This document shows, one piece after another, positions 23,935 through 37,712 of a DNA stretch of 64,000 nucleotides. Source of the stretch: Penelope pileata. Lineage: Eukaryota; Chordata; Aves; Galliformes; Cracidae. A program made the position numbers and the translations under genes. The stretch covers positions 186,001 to 250,000 of the forward strand of contig WBMW01000467.1 of the NCBI GenBank assembly GCA_013396635.1. Reading direction: 5' to 3'. The notes under the pieces were generated by a model. That model made no database searches. It was not told where the DNA came from and saw nothing but the letters and a program-made list of their open reading frames with translations. Positions within the stretch are counted from its first letter, which is position 1; every line of letters begins with the position of its first letter.

Positions 23935-26900
23935 GAAAGGGACTGTCTTTTCTCTTCCCACACGCTTTTATTATACCACCACGAGTAAATAAGGTGCTTA
24001 AGTTAGAATACTTCTTAAGTAACCTTATACATGATTAATTTGTGTGTTTTCTTTAACATGTGATAAGTTAGTGAGCATCATTGCAGGATGCTCAGCTTAA
24101 CCCCTTGCCTTTGCTTCAGCCAGATTGGTTTGTAAGTGGCTCTTTTGTCTCTCCATGTGACAGATTTCTGCTAGATGTATAACTGATCAGATCATTCAAA
24201 CTGGCAAATATCAAATCCTTCATGTGGTGAAAGGAGTTATGTTTTATTTTGGCTTCCCTTATGGAAAGGAGGAAAGGAAAAAGAAGGTGCCCAAAGTCTT
24301 CTCACACTTCTAGAGGTGAGCGTGACTAAGTGATCCCAAAGGTGACTGAACTTGCCAAGAAATGGAGCTGGCTCTGAGACTTCATTATGATGATTATTTT
24401 TCAATTTGTTGCACTAAGCATGGTCTCTTTTTTCACAGAGCAATTCTGCTTCACAGAAAGAGTCTCTTCTGCAAAGGAAGAGTGTGCCACTGCTTGAGAA
24501 ATTTCTATCCAGAGCCCCAGTTTTCATTATATTCTGTTGGTCAATATAAATTGTCAGCTTTCAGACACCCTCTTAAGAAACATTGTTAATGAATACAGCT
24601 GATCTCTCAGCTTCCTTAATGTGACATTTTGGGGTTTTGTTGCTGCTTTTCAAAATAGAGGATGCAGAAGTCACTCTTAAAAAATGCAAATTAAAAAGCT
24701 GAGTAACTGATCATACATTTGAAAAACAGCCAACTAGTTCTGTAAGATTTAGCTATAAAAGACAGAAAATAAGATAGCAAGTAAGTAGTTTGTAATTAGC
24801 TGCATGTTTTCCCCATTTTAAGACATGTTCTTAAAGAGAGAATGAAACATATGTTGCATTGTCAACTGGTGAAAATATATAGCACTTCTTGTCAACAGAA
24901 TGGAGAACAGAATCTCTAATATATCATTTTGTCCAATTATTTCACATTGGTAGGGAACATTTTGTTGAAAGTGAAGCCAAACACTTGTAATATATGCATC
25001 ATTCTGGAGACATTTTATTATTCAGTGTCAGTGCAGAGATTAAATAAACTGCACATTTCTTTATTCATCAGATCAAAATGCTTCCTGGAACTTACAACAC
25101 TTTCAGTGGGTTTCATGGACCGCATAATAATTTTGTTGTGGAGCAGTAAAGGTTTCTGAACATATGAATATGAGATTTACTTTCTGTGTTTACGTAATAC
25201 CTTGGAGACCTAAATTATATATAGTTTGGGCTAAAAAACCTGTAAGTTTAGTCTTCCACAGTGAATTTTGGAATTTTAAGGCTCATATGAATGACAGCAA
25301 CTAGAATCAGTGTCCTCGAGGTTTTGCACTCATTTTTTTCACATTTTCCACTATTTAGTTCAGCAAAGCTTTATCTCTTGTAATTAAGAATAGGAAGGAG
25401 CAGGAATAAATGAGAAAGGAAGTACAGCAGAAAATTAAAGGAGAATTGTGCCATCCTTGTGCAACTTAGTAACATTTTAATTTTTTGGTGAAACTTTGGT
25501 GAAACTTAACTGATTTAACTCTCTTTCTGCCACATCAGCTTTTATGGCTAAGTCAGGATTGTACAGGGGCCACCAGGCAGCGGATTTGACACGCCTACAG
25601 TCCACAAGAACAGGTAGAGCTATCTGAGCTAATCTCCCTATTAATCTCCTTCTGTTAAAAGCACTTGCCCAAACAGGAGTCTTGGAATAGACTCTCAAGG
25701 ATTTTCATGTAGTTTCCTTTTCAGTTTCTTCCTATCCCCAGGATTTTCTGACTAAAGAATTACTCAGAAAATCTATTCATCTGAGTCTTTGTGAAGGCTT
25801 CTTGGGGCTCTACCACATAGGGTATTTAAATAGTTGCAAGTTTTATTCTATTTATGAATGTAGTCTGCAAGCATTTTGTTCTGAAAAAAACAAGATGCTT
25901 TTTGAAGCTTCTGCATAAAACCTAAAATGTCTCCTTTAATATTTTGTTAGATCTGAATTGTAAAAGAAACATAAAATCTAAATCTAATATTATATAAAAA
26001 CAAGTTTCCTATCAAGTTGAGGAAAGTGGCTCTGTTATGTGGTTGCAGAGCAGCTCTGAGCTTCAAGACAAAAGATCCAAAGATGCAAAATGACACAGCT
26101 TAATACAGATAGGCTATCAACAGACCAAGCCTGGATTTGCATGACAACAGAGACTACAGAAGACACTCATACCATGTCTAACTGATCTGAAAAGAAGATA
26201 AATTTTGGAGCATTTTTCAACTTATAACTGATTCAGAAAATGCTACTGAGCAGTATCTGTCATATATCTAAATACTTCTCATTGTGTTATTGATAGATTC
26301 TATTTTTCAGGAAAAACAACAACAAAACTGAGTGTTTACAATATCTAAAGTGGCATTTTCTTATTGATCGTTCACAAGAGAGTTGGAAAGTCAGTATCTA
26401 TTGCTGTACCCATTGCATGGTGTGGTGTGCAGATAGTAATGCACAGAGTTCACCGAATGCATTTGCTACAGAGACTGATGCCTCCAAATGCAGTTCCTGA
26501 GTTAGGAGGGGAGTTTGAGGAGGTTAAACAGGGAAGTGCTCCATACACTGCAGTTTCTAGACAAGAACAGAGACAACCAGAGCTAGTGACATTTGTAGAA
26601 ATGTCAAGTCATTCCAAACAGGGTTTCAAGCATAGTGCAAGTAGCTGCAGGCAGACGCTGAAGGCACTGCAGACACTAGCCCCATCTGAGTTGTTATAGA
26701 GGACATTTAAAATTTTCTTTTTTCTCAGTCCAGTGTAAACCCTGAAAAACACTACCTTTAGATATATGCCTGCAGAATTTAGATTAAACAGGAATACATT
26801 CTGACTCCCCATATATAATTAAAAAGCAAAAAGCTAGGAAAAGAGAGTTTAATAGTATCTATAAAATATGCATTCTCCTCATTTTATAATGCAAAGTCCT

Positions 26901-27965
26901 GAAACTTGGAACAGTTTCATATAAGTTCCTTATATGTAGGACATTCTAATATCTATACTTTTTTTCTGTCGCAGTATCTACTTGGATTGTTTGAATTTAT
27001 TTATTTTTTCCATGATTCTAATTTTCTTAGAGAACTTTCTGGGAATGTGTGAAGTATGCAGACTGTGTATATTCAGACTATAAATAATGGCAGACACCTT
27101 TCTTTCTTAAAACCGAAAACCCAGTCTTCCTCCTAGGAAAATCACAAATTGCACATTGATGTTTCTAAGGGTAAGCAAGCCTACCAAGGAAAGTTGGAAA
27201 AAAATATTGTGGTTGGCCCTGAGAACTGTGCTGTCTTCCAGCAATGATAAATCAGTTTGTAATCTACAGCTCCATGTGTTCTTGTAGTTGTGCTTTTTTT
27301 TCCACACTGTACAAAACAGCATCACCCAGCTTGAGCATTGCCTGAAACTGTTCCAGTATTACATGCTTGGAAAGTAGTCCTTGTGGCTACTCTCCAAGAG
27401 AACACCATTTTAAGCACAAACTAATTAAGAGTTTAAACCCAATTAGGTGCAAACACAAAGAATCAAGTTGTGTATGTACTGAGACCTATGGAAAGACGGG
27501 GAAAATTCAAAGCTTTTGACCTTTTGCAAACTCCTTTAGGAGCCACGCTCTGTTTTTTCTGATGCAAGATACCAGAGGCAAATAACTCCCTGTGCTGAGA
27601 TCACCTGTGCAGGTTAATTACAACTTGATGCAGCCACCTCTGAAACTATTTGTACAGTTTGTTTATTTTCTGGATTGGGCATGAATTCCTAGGAGCTTTT
27701 TTTCTTCTCTCTTCTGCAGTGTGTTTCCTTTCCGGTAGCACTTCTGTGTTGGATATTTCTCAGTTTATTTACACTTGTCTATATGGTAGGATGAAGACAG
27801 AGAAATGTTCTGGCATCTTCTTGTATGTCTTTGCATCGTTGGGTTGTACGCCTTTCCTTTATCATCATATGTATCTACCTGTCTAGATGTAGACATAAAT
27901 AACAGTGTATGTATAAACTCTGACTTTTTATATCATTCTGCCACTGTGACCCTTATTCCTTTAAA

Positions 27966-27967
<2 letters not shown>

Positions 27968-28002
<35 letters not shown>

Positions 28003-28009
28003 TTTTAGG
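27968..28009 (+). repeat. A42 homopolymer
   Basis: Forty-two consecutive adenines form the longest homopolymer in the window. Such a tract can be the tail of a retroposed transcript, but the preceding few hundred bases contain no sequence I recognise and CR1 elements do not carry poly(A) tails. It is either a simple repeat or the tail of an unrecognised retrocopy. The length is likely to be polymorphic or error-prone. Confidence 0.9.
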
Positions 28010-31000
28010 ATAAAGTCATTAGAAACGCTCCACATTAGAACCAAATTCTGTCATAAAAAGGAGATCCCCGAATTCCAGGAGAGCATACCGTAGAGGAGAT
28101 TCACCCCAGGCTGCTGGTCCCACAGGATCACCTCCTGCAAGATGGCACAAGCTGGAGATGACTGTCACTACAGGGGTTCATTAGACCCAAACGTGCAGCA
28201 GGGTTTGTGTGGTCTAGCTGGCACTTCCAGCTCCACATTGCTGGTGACAGGTATAGTTGTAGCAGAGTCCACGAGGAGATGTTGCAAAGTAGAAACAGGA
28301 GGGCAAGGCAGCCCAAAAATCCCATCCCTGACTGGCCGTGTTGACTGTGAAATACCTTATGTTTTGTGATGGCTTGCGCACACTGGGATGGCTGTACCAC
28401 AGCCTGAACTTAAAGGAGATTCTTTTTGATGTTTCAGCTCTGGATATCCCTTACCCTTTCAGCTCTCTTCTTCCTCACATTAACGGTCCCTGTGCAGGCA
28501 ACAGAATCATGCTTGCATTGTCATAGCCACATCCATTAGTCTGCTCTCTTGACTAGTTTATACAGGACTTTCCTGTCTGCACTTGAAAAGAAATCCTGTA
28601 TTGAACCTCACTTGATAAGCCTTAATTGTTGTTGTTTTCCTCCACAAGCTTTAATTGGGGAGCTTCTGTATCTCTGCTGAGAGAGAAATGAGGCTTCCAA
28701 ACACCACTGCTATAGAACCTGTTTGAAGTGTAAGTATTCAAACCTCATGAAAAACAGACTAGCTAATTCTTGTGAATCGGTTCCAGGCTCCCTTCTTTAA
28801 AGGCTGTCTGGAGCTCCTTTCTTTGTGTGGCTGCCACTGTGGTCCTCAGCAGTTCATTTGGTGAGGAGATGCTGACTGAGGCCAAGCCCAATGTACTCTT
28901 GATTTCCACAGTGCTCTCTCAGGATTGGTCTGTGGCTATGGTCGATTAAATGCACATGGGAAAATGAATAGCTGCCCCGCAGGCTTGGCAGGCTTGGCTG
29001 CCCAAAGTCCACCACCCATTATCAATATTCAGTTCATATTTTAATCCTCTTTTGTATTGCTGAAAGCCCGTGTGCTATTTGTTTGAAATCCCAAAAAAGG
29101 GACCAAAGGCATCTTCCAAATGTGTGCATTAACTCAGGATGAGGTTGTAAAGCTTCCAGCTTCATCTCTACCACCAACTGATGGATTAATTCTCAGTGAG
29201 CCAATGCCTCTGGCTGCCATGCTTAACTGTCTGGGAACTCCAGGGCACAGTCAGGATCCTGTGTGAAGGATTTTCTTGATGGTTGGAAGAAACATGTCAA
29301 AAGCAGTAAAAAGGCAGGCTCTCAGAAGGCTGTTGTGGTCAGTGTCCTCCCACAAACTTATTTTCCCTTCAATTCTTTTGATATAAGTAGATTTTCTTCT
29401 GAGTGTCTGCCAGTGTGGCCAGGGCCCTTCCTGACTTCTGCTGTGAGTGAAATACTCTTTATACAGAGACGGCTCTGGTGGAGAAAAGGGAGGTGTGAGC
29501 TGCAGACCAGTCCCTGGGAACTGTAGGATGCAGCATGTACATGTGTGGTCTGCCAAGGCTTTTCTTGGGCCAGGCCAGGTTATGACAGCTTTATCAGTTT
29601 CCTCTGGAAACTGCTACTGGAACTGATGCCTGGGACAGTCTGACTGGGCAAATGAGCACAGCTGCAAAAGTGATGGGAGAGGTGGTTTGGGTTGGGGACA
29701 GAAATGAAGGCCTTGCACATCAGCAGCCTCTGATTGTAATTAAATGGGAAAGGCACAGGAAGGATTTGCAAATGAGGACAGTGAGCGGAAAGGGAAGAGA
29801 GAAAGCTGCCCAATTCTGTTATTCAGTCACTGTTACTATCTTGTGTCAGTATTTTTAGCAGCTTACAGAGGGGAAGTGAACCACGTTTCCTGTCTGTGTG
29901 TACACACACAGCACATTTAACCTAGACGTTCTGTGGCACTTAGGGCATCCCTTCTGGCTTCTCAAGTATTTGCTGCCTGAGTCTTTATCTAATGATGTAT
30001 GTGCATAGGAATACACTTGTATGTAATCCCTCGAAGGATTATTACACATTTAATTGAAATGATATATAATATCAATTATTTCAAGCTTATGGTAGTTCTC
30101 CCTGTGATTGTCCCATGGGTGCCCTTAAATACGTGCCGGGTAAGATAGGTATTTATCTCCAACAGTGTAGACATTGTCCCCCCTACATCATCCCCATAAT
30201 AATTAACATATTTCCAATCCTATCTATAGGGAATCTAATTCATTCTTGTTTGTGCCCCCCTGGAATAAGGAAAAATGTCTAAGTATATTCATAAAGAGTT
30301 ACCTATGTTGATATGAAAGCAACCTGCAGTTTGGAAAGTTGAATACAAACGTTTTGCCTCTTAAGAGTATGACAAGAGTAGGTTATTGACAAGAACTTTA
30401 AATTCCTCTTGGCTTTAACCATGTAAATACTTAATATGTATGTAGCTATAGCTTCAAACATAAAAACAAAATACTTCCTGGAAGATCCCAGAATGGCACT
30501 GCAAGTAAGCTGATGTATTAGGTTTAAGAACTGTGGTCTTCATCACTGTCAGATTAATGCTGCTATGATCTTGTGAAATACTATTGTCCATCTAAAGTTC
30601 TACTGCAATCTACAAGCTTAAATAGAGTTATATCAGCTTTGCTTTGGAGATCTGGAAAGTGTAGGAGGAATTAGGAACATTTTTATTTACTCCGGCTTTT
30701 TCAGTGAATAATAAGTGGAAATTTTGAAGACAGTGATCAGGAATGTAAAGTTCTTGCTAAAAAATGATGTTTTGCTACAATTTGATTTCTTATGATGCTG
30801 AACACATTAGTCTAAATGGTGAAGAGAGCCCTATGTAGAAACAAACAAAAAAAAGATTGTAATATGCTAGAAAGCCTAAGTGGAAGGGAGGTTTTGCCAA
30901 AATAAGCACCACAGTAGTCCATTATTCCCACTACCTGCTTATTCTCTCTAATTTAAGATCATTTTCTTTGTGAAAGACTTTCACCCAGCGTGGCTTTCAG

Positions 31001-32899
31001 CAGCTGACTTTTAAATTTGCCAGAACTAGTTTCTCAAGGAACCATTTTGTAGGTAGTTTCTCCTTGCAGATCCCCTTAACTAAGGTTCTTTCTCATTCAC
31101 ATAGAGATATGACTCGAAGGACAAAATCACACAGCAGACTTTGAGGTAGAAAAGTTTTGGAAAGTGGGATGAAAACTGTGAAGTAACATTAATTAATAAA
31201 TTATTAATACATTATTCATTCTTCAAGCATACATAGAACATCATGATTCAAAGCCATCATACAAAGGGTTAAACTTTGTTTGGAAATACAATTTCTCGTG
31301 AGAGAAATAGAAAACACATAGAAAATTTCCATGTCTTTCAGAAGACGTGTAAAAGAAGAATGAGGGAGAAGAAAATAATCAGAGATGCTGCGTCAAATAT
31401 GGTAGAACACTTAAAGCACCAACATTTTAAAATATGTTCGAGTATCAATGCATGTTTAATCAAATATTGAATGAGCAGAGAAATACACTGTGTATTTGTA
31501 AAGAGTCTTATTCCAATGTTTTAGAAAACACAGAGCTGTGAGTCAAAATTTAGCTGTGTTGGTTTGATTTTTTCTTTCTATTGAGCATTTAAAATAACCG
31601 ATAGCTGCAGAAGCTTTCTTAGCCTTCACATTTCTCTATGCTGATTATAATTTTTTTTAATCTAAGTATATGAATATAATTTTTAGCTTATCCTGTTTAT
31701 GCTTAGCCATACTTTTGATTCATCTGCAAAGTTCAGAGCTTTGCTCCTAATGAGAAAGCAGGGAAGGATAGTATATAATAAGAGACATTCTGGTATTACT
31801 GCATCTCTAATATATAAAGTTTTGAATCAGTGTATGGCTGTCCGTTCCATCCTGGATCAAACTGTCACTAGTTCATAGGTTAGGCTGCAATGACACGGTA
31901 GCAGTAAGGTTTTATCTTAGATCGGCAATCAAATTTCACAGGGCTGGCTGCAGGCCTTTGAAGAAATGTTCCATGTTTCTGAGGATATTCCATAATCCTT
32001 GATGCAGCGTTTAGCCAATTTTCTCGCCTTCATTTTATTATCAAAATGAGCAGATTATAAAGTATTATGTATTTAATTTAAAAAAAATGTTATGGTAGCA
32101 TACATTAAAGTGGAAATAGAAAGTTATATTTATTTCATAAGCAAAAAAGTAAAAAAAAATTAATAAATGCTGTTATGATCCACAAATATTCAATTTCTTA
32201 TTCCATAAAATATTGCACATGGAACAAAATAATGAGTTTTCGTAGATAAATTTGTAGCCAGCAAAAAAAGCTCAAATCATTAAAGCAATGGAAGAGTTTC
32301 TTGGTCCTTTTTCTGTTGAGCTGAATTGTTTTGTTCTCCTAATTGATGTTTTAGCTGTCATTAGTAGCATATGCCCTAGAAAACTTTAAGTAAAATTGAT
32401 TTTGTTAATACTGCCAGGCTGCAATGTTTCTAGGTCAGATATCAGTGAGCTTTTTCTACTTCTCATTATATCTTATCTGTGAGTAAAGCTTTTAGCGCTG
32501 TCAGTAGTAACCTGACCTTCTTTCATATGACCTGAGCACAACCTGAACTCTGCAACAAAAATGTTACTTCTTTTGTTTTGTCCCTGATTTGAAGTGATAT
32601 CATGTTTCTGTTGTTTCTGGAAAAGCTCAAACCCAAGCCCATCTCCAACATGCTCTGTGGTTTTGATCTAAGTCTGAATATGCAAATTGCAAATCTCAAA
32701 CCGATCTGCTAGGAAAACTTTGCGACCATCTGTTTCATTGTAGTTACCAAAATCTTAGATTAATTTTCATCACTGGCCTAGCTTCACTGCTGCTGTCACA
32801 GCAATGGAGTAAAAACAGACCTTGTCCCATTTACGTCCCCCTTGCCATTTACTCCTTTAGCAGCTTGGTGGAGAGATAAAGATTTATTGATATGGCAAT

Positions 32900-33424
32900 C
32901 AGCCTCACCTCGAATACCGTGTGCAGTTTTGGGTGCCACAATATAAGGACATAAAACTATAAGAAAGCTTCCAAAGGATGGCTACAAAGATGGGGAAGGG
33001 TCTGGAGCACTGGAGGTGTGAGAAGTGGCTGAGGTCCCTTGGTTTGTTTAGCCCAGAGCAGAGGATTCTGAGGGGAGGCTTCATGGTGCCTGCAGCTCGT
33101 CACAGGGAGTGAAGGGGCAGCACTGAGCTCTGCTCTCTGGGGACAGCGACAGGGCCCCAGGAAACAGCATGGAGCTGTGTCAGGGAAGGGTCAGGTGGGG
33201 ATTAGGAAAAGGCCCTTCACCAGAGAGTGGTGGGCATGGAACAGGCTGCCCAGGGCAGTGGTCATGGCACCAAGCTGTGACAGAGTTCAAGGAACATTTA
33301 GACACTACTCTCAAGACATGGGGTTTGAATTTTGGGTGGTCCTTTGTGGAGCCATGAGTTGGACTCAATGATCCTTGTGGGTTCCTTCCAACTTGGGATA
33401 TTCTATGATTCTAAGGTTCTAGGA
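32900..33424 (+). mobile_element. CR1 LINE fragment, 5'-truncated, + orientation
   Basis: This stretch resembles the 3' portion of the avian CR1 non-LTR retrotransposon. It starts with the CR1-like segment around gtgtgcagttttgggtgcc, passes through the agtggctgaggtccc and ggaacaggctgcccaggg blocks, and ends at ggactcaatgatccttgtgg, ttccttccaactt and ttctatgattctaagg. The last of these is the degenerate octamer tail that marks the CR1 3' end and sets the orientation. The copy is diverged and has small indels, so it is an old, dead insertion. Confidence 0.9.
33177..33371 (+). pseudogene. remnant of CR1 ORF2 C-terminal tail
   Basis: In the CR1 copy at 32.9-33.4 kb, one frame still reads IRKRPFTREWWAWNRLPRAVV, parallel to the RK-FFT-R-...-NRLPREVV block at the C-terminus of the CR1 endonuclease/reverse-transcriptase protein. 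The reverse-transcriptase core is missing because of 5' truncation, and the copy cannot be functional. The same block is found independently in the CR1 copy at 37.8 kb on the other strand. Confidence 0.6.
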
Positions 33425-33922
33425 TTTTTTCCTAGGAGTACCATAATGGTGGTGATTTCCTGCCTTTTGCAGTACCCCACGCTATCTATGCATACAGAAA
33501 GAGTCTGAAGAGGGCTGAGATGCATCCTTCTGAGAGAGCAACCTTCAGAAACCCTTCCAAGATACATGGGTGCCTTCGAATATATGTGAGACAGAAATAA
33601 CCTTGTATAAGCCAAGCAGGTAGGCTGTCATCTCACTTCTGTATAGAGTCCACATGCTGGAAGGGCAGAAGGGTAGCCAGAGAAGACCTCCAGGACCTGA
33701 CAGTGGTAAGTATGCTCAACACGTACATAATACTTGGATTGTTTTCTAAGTCCAATGTACAGCACCAGTGGTCAAAACCCCGGGGAGATTTAAGGGAAAC
33801 AGGGAAAAGATGTTAGTTTTAGTGGATCTCTCCCTTTGCACGTGAGTGCGATGTATCACCAAGCAATGTTTTTGAGGTTCTTTGGTTTAGCATGGTCACT
33901 GTGAGTGCCTTGTGCTATCCCG
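33425..33922. other. spacer between two CR1 fragments
   Basis: About 500 bases of unique-looking sequence lie between the + and - CR1 fragments. No gene, RNA or repeat was recognised. Open frames on the minus strand near 33.4-33.6 kb have no supporting features. Confidence 0.6.
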
Positions 33923-34084
33923 GGAATCATAGAATGGTTTGGGTTGGAAGGGACCTTAAAGATCATCTAGTTCCAACTCCCCTGCCACAGGCATGGTTAC
34001 TGACCACTAGGTCAGACACTAGATCAAAATGCCCAGGGCCCCATCCAACCTGGTCTCGAACACCGCCAGGGATGGGGCACGCAC
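33923..34084 (-). mobile_element. short CR1 LINE 3' fragment, - orientation
   Basis: The + strand reads gaatcatagaatggtttggg, ttggaagggacc and aaagatcatctagttccaac. That is the reverse complement of the CR1 3' terminus, followed by ccatccaacctgg and ccagggatggggca. Only about 160 bases remain. It faces the CR1 copy that ends about 500 bases upstream, so the two 3' ends converge. Confidence 0.92.
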
Positions 34085-37000
34085 AAAGTGGAAGCAGCAG
34101 TGCTGTGTCATCCACATTTTCTAAAACTGAAAGGGCTTTTTTTATTATTTTTTTATCCTAAAAGTTTAAGTACTAACAAAAAGGTAGGGAATTAAGCCAT
34201 TCTGAAGAAAGGATGGTCGCTCCAGGCTGTTTTCTTTACAAGGAGGGAGGACAAGAGTGATGAAAGGAGAGTTGGAGAAACAAGCAAGGACAGAGCTCAG
34301 GAAAAAGCACCATTGCACTCATCTATACTTCTCAGAACTGTAAACACGGTAATTTAAGCCACCTTGCTATAAAGCAAGAGATTTAAAACTTAGCATTTTA
34401 TTATATTATGCTGGTTTTGTGCTTCATGGCATTATTTTGCTGTAGACTGGACAGGAATTAGCAAGAAATATCTCCTGTACGAAGAGGCTAGTATATTTCT
34501 GTGGTTCTTTCAGCTACTAAGACACTGAAATAAATATATGCTACTTTGTTCTACCACTTTAAACCACAGTTATAACATCAGCTTAATATGAACATGGATA
34601 TGTGAATCACAGCTATTCTCACACTGAAAGCCTATGACAGGCTCAGTAGCAGAATGTACAGTTGTGAATGACAACATAGAAAGAAGTGGCAAGAATAATG
34701 CTATCTAAACCCTAAACAGCACAAGAATCTTCATCTCAGCTGTTTCTGTTTATTATTTTGGCTGTATCACTCATCTAATTCCACTGATGTCCTTCTTTTT
34801 AATAAAGTATATCACACAGCTATAATTTTAAATGATTACATGGGCCACATATTTATAGAAATATAAGCAAGGCAGAAGCCTGCAATGTTTCATAACAGCC
34901 TTTCAAAATGATTGCCTGGTGAAGTGCTGACCACACTGCAGTCAATTTAGTTTCTATCACATACAGATGGTTCTTTGTGGGGTTTTCTTTGCTGTAACAG
35001 CAATCCATGTCAAGGTGACACTGAACCAAATTACAGCAAGAATTAGCAAAAAAAATCCAAACCCTTACCAATGTTTTATTTGGGAGGTTAGTTGATTTTG
35101 GCTTTATTGACGTCCCTGGGGAAAATTCAACGTTTTTTTTTTTTCCTCGAAATCCTTCAGATCTAAAATTAATATTGCCAGAGATTATTGAATTATCTGG
35201 GCTTATCTACTGTTTCCATCTGTCAATAAAAAGTGCAACCACATGCCTTTCTTCTTGAAGACTGACATTATGTGGTTTACTTTGAAAATTTTTTATTTGC
35301 AAGTGTCCTTATGTTGAAAACCTGAAACATTTGAAAATCAATCATAAAAACTGTGTTAAAAGATGCTCAGTGTAGATGTAACCTCGCTTAATATCACTAG
35401 TTACATGCAAACTGATCTTTGAACATTGTTGTGGAGGTTTTCTCAGGACCTAGTGGGAATACAGTACCCAAATTCCACAGAAATTCACTAGAAAATACCA
35501 GCTGATGCAATTTGCTATAAGTATAGATAGCAGCAATGAGGAGACAGAAGGGCAATTCAGAGGAGTATCGACAACGAACAGAGCTTCTAGATACTTTGAG
35601 CCACTTGAACTCCATCAGTTCTGAGCTGATCCCTGGATTTAACTTCACTAACTCAAACACTCCATTGTGCTCAGTCTTTCCCCTCATCGTTCTATGCAGC
35701 TGATTTACCCCATTCTCACCCATTTCTGGCTGCAAATGCACATCCCATGCCAAGCCTTCTGATGAATCCTTGCAGTTGGCCATCTCACTGTGCCTGAACA
35801 GAGGGAATTGTCCTTGGATTTGTATGAAAGCTCTGATGGTTGCTTTATAGCATGTGGGATCTGTAGCCTCTCATAAAACTGCTGGAGATGATGCAAGCTC
35901 ACATGTATACAGTGCACGCTTGCTCACTGGAAAAAAAAACCGTACTAGTTCCTACATAGAGAATACAAATGAGAGTAGATAAGGCTGGAGACTTGAACTG
36001 ATTTTGAACTTTAGTGAAAACTTCAGAAAACACAGGTTCTGCCGAGAAGACTGCAATAAGGAGTCTTATGAGACGTAGGACAATCTTACAGGGGAACATG
36101 GAGGTAAGTGATGAGTTTTCTCCTTATCTACTGTGGAAAATATGACACAAATCAAATTACCAAAGCGCCCCAATGAACAGTGTTCAGCTTGAAAAATAGC
36201 TAAGTTACAAGGACTCATTTTTCCCTTATGTCACTGGAAGTGCCATTTGATTTGCTTCTTAGCTAGCACTCTGCTCAGACTGTCATTCCAACCGTCAGGG
36301 AACATATACACTCTAATTTTTCTTGAGAAGACAATTAACCAGGGATTTCCTGCTCTGGAGATCTGTAGAAGAAAATGTCACCATGACAATTCCCAATTTC
36401 TTTTCTCATTTAATCATTATTCAGAGACATCAAGCAAATCTATATTCCCTCTATACTGTGAATCTCACAGCCTAACATTTTATATCAATGTAACAATCAT
36501 ATGAATGATTCTACCAGCACCTGATGTAGCCATTAAATGATAATTTTAAGGTACTAAGACTCAAAGATTCTCTTGTCATTTTCCATGTCTTGTTTGCCAT
36601 ATAAATTTAATCAGTATATATTGGCCAAAGGGTCCATCCCAAAGTGCATTCATCCTAATTTTTCCCTGACCCTCCCTTGAATCTGTTATGAATATAATTT
36701 TTCTTCCCAGACTGTTAGACTTTGTGCCAGGCATCACTCGTTATACCTATCACTGGCTTACTCTGTACTCTTTAGCCTCCTCACTTAGTGCAAATCTAAA
36801 GCTTTCTTCTTTATGAAGCCATTACAAGAATAAAGGTACAGATGAGGCAGTGCAGCTGATATTTCATTTTAGAGGATAATAAGAATCGGGTTATGTGTGG
36901 ACATTACAGTTTGTTTTCAATTCCATCTAGCAGTCATTTTGCTAACCCAGACCATTCTCATGAACCATTATATTTAGAAGGTCTCTGCTGCAGGGCCATG

Positions 37001-37712
37001 GTTTGTTTTACTGTCTGAAAACCCTAAGTAATGTGACTTCATTTTCAAGTTCGTATAAATGTTACATTCAGTGTAAGTGGCTCTGTGATGGCTGCTGGGA
37101 AAAATGTGAACAGGAAACGTGCCATATTGAGCAATATCTAAAAAGTACCAAGAAATAACTTATGTGAAGTAGTTCAGTAAATATAATGTTTGTGGTCTTG
37201 AGTTGAAAGCAGATGCAACTCTTAAGTGCTGTAATTACAATAAGTAAATAAAATGTTAAATAAGAGATGTTAAATATAGTTACTCTGAAGACATTTTTGT
37301 TTCCATTTTTCTACAAACTATTCTGAAGAAATATTTTCTACAATCTATTCTGAATGTCTTCTGACTAAATCAGGAATTCTGCACAATTGTGTACTCAAAT
37401 ATGTCAGAAAAAATATGCAACAATGAAATCCTCTAGGACTGTCTAAGTTAAATTCTGTAGTCTCATAACATCTCTGGACCTTATCATCTTTGCTAGTAAA
37501 AGTGGAGAAAGTTCACATGGGGAGTCAATTCTAGAAAAACTCTACAGCATTGTACAGATTTATTGTAGATATCTGCAGATAATAATAGCCATCCTATATA
37601 GTCTTTAGTTGTCACCTAGATCTCCATTTAGAGATTAAATACTTGAAAATGTTTTATGTATCTATAGAGAAAATTAACAGTTGCTCAGTTTCTCTTTTCT
37701 GGTTCTCCTAGT
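34085..37712. other. intergenic DNA, no gene recognised
   Basis: This AT-rich interval lies between CR1 copies. Minus-strand open frames at 35397-36099 overlap in different frames and show no family I recognise. There is no CpG island, tRNA-like or snRNA-like sequence. Confidence 0.65.

Larger units (their letters stand above)
22971..32899. other. intergenic DNA downstream of GULP1, no gene recognised
   Basis: The sequence is mostly AT-rich, with a 21-base T-run (23914-23934), a 42-base A-run (27968-28009, separate entry) and a short direct duplication of ttggtgaaac near 25.49 kb. The stretch 28.0-29.8 kb is richer in GC but has no CpG island and no convincing coding frame. Open frames of 75-111 codons (for example 26364-26699 on +) lack splice context or recognisable motifs. 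Confidence 0.7.

Noticed and set aside
26364..26699. 111-codon plus-strand open frame
   Set aside because: No motif or family was recognised, and there is no promoter, splice site or poly(A) context. A transposon remnant is possible but not supportable.
35397..36099. Overlapping minus-strand open frames of 66-128 codons
   Set aside because: They lie in different frames, show no recognisable domain, splice signals or start context, and have no supporting neighbours. Chance open frames in intergenic DNA are the simplest explanation.
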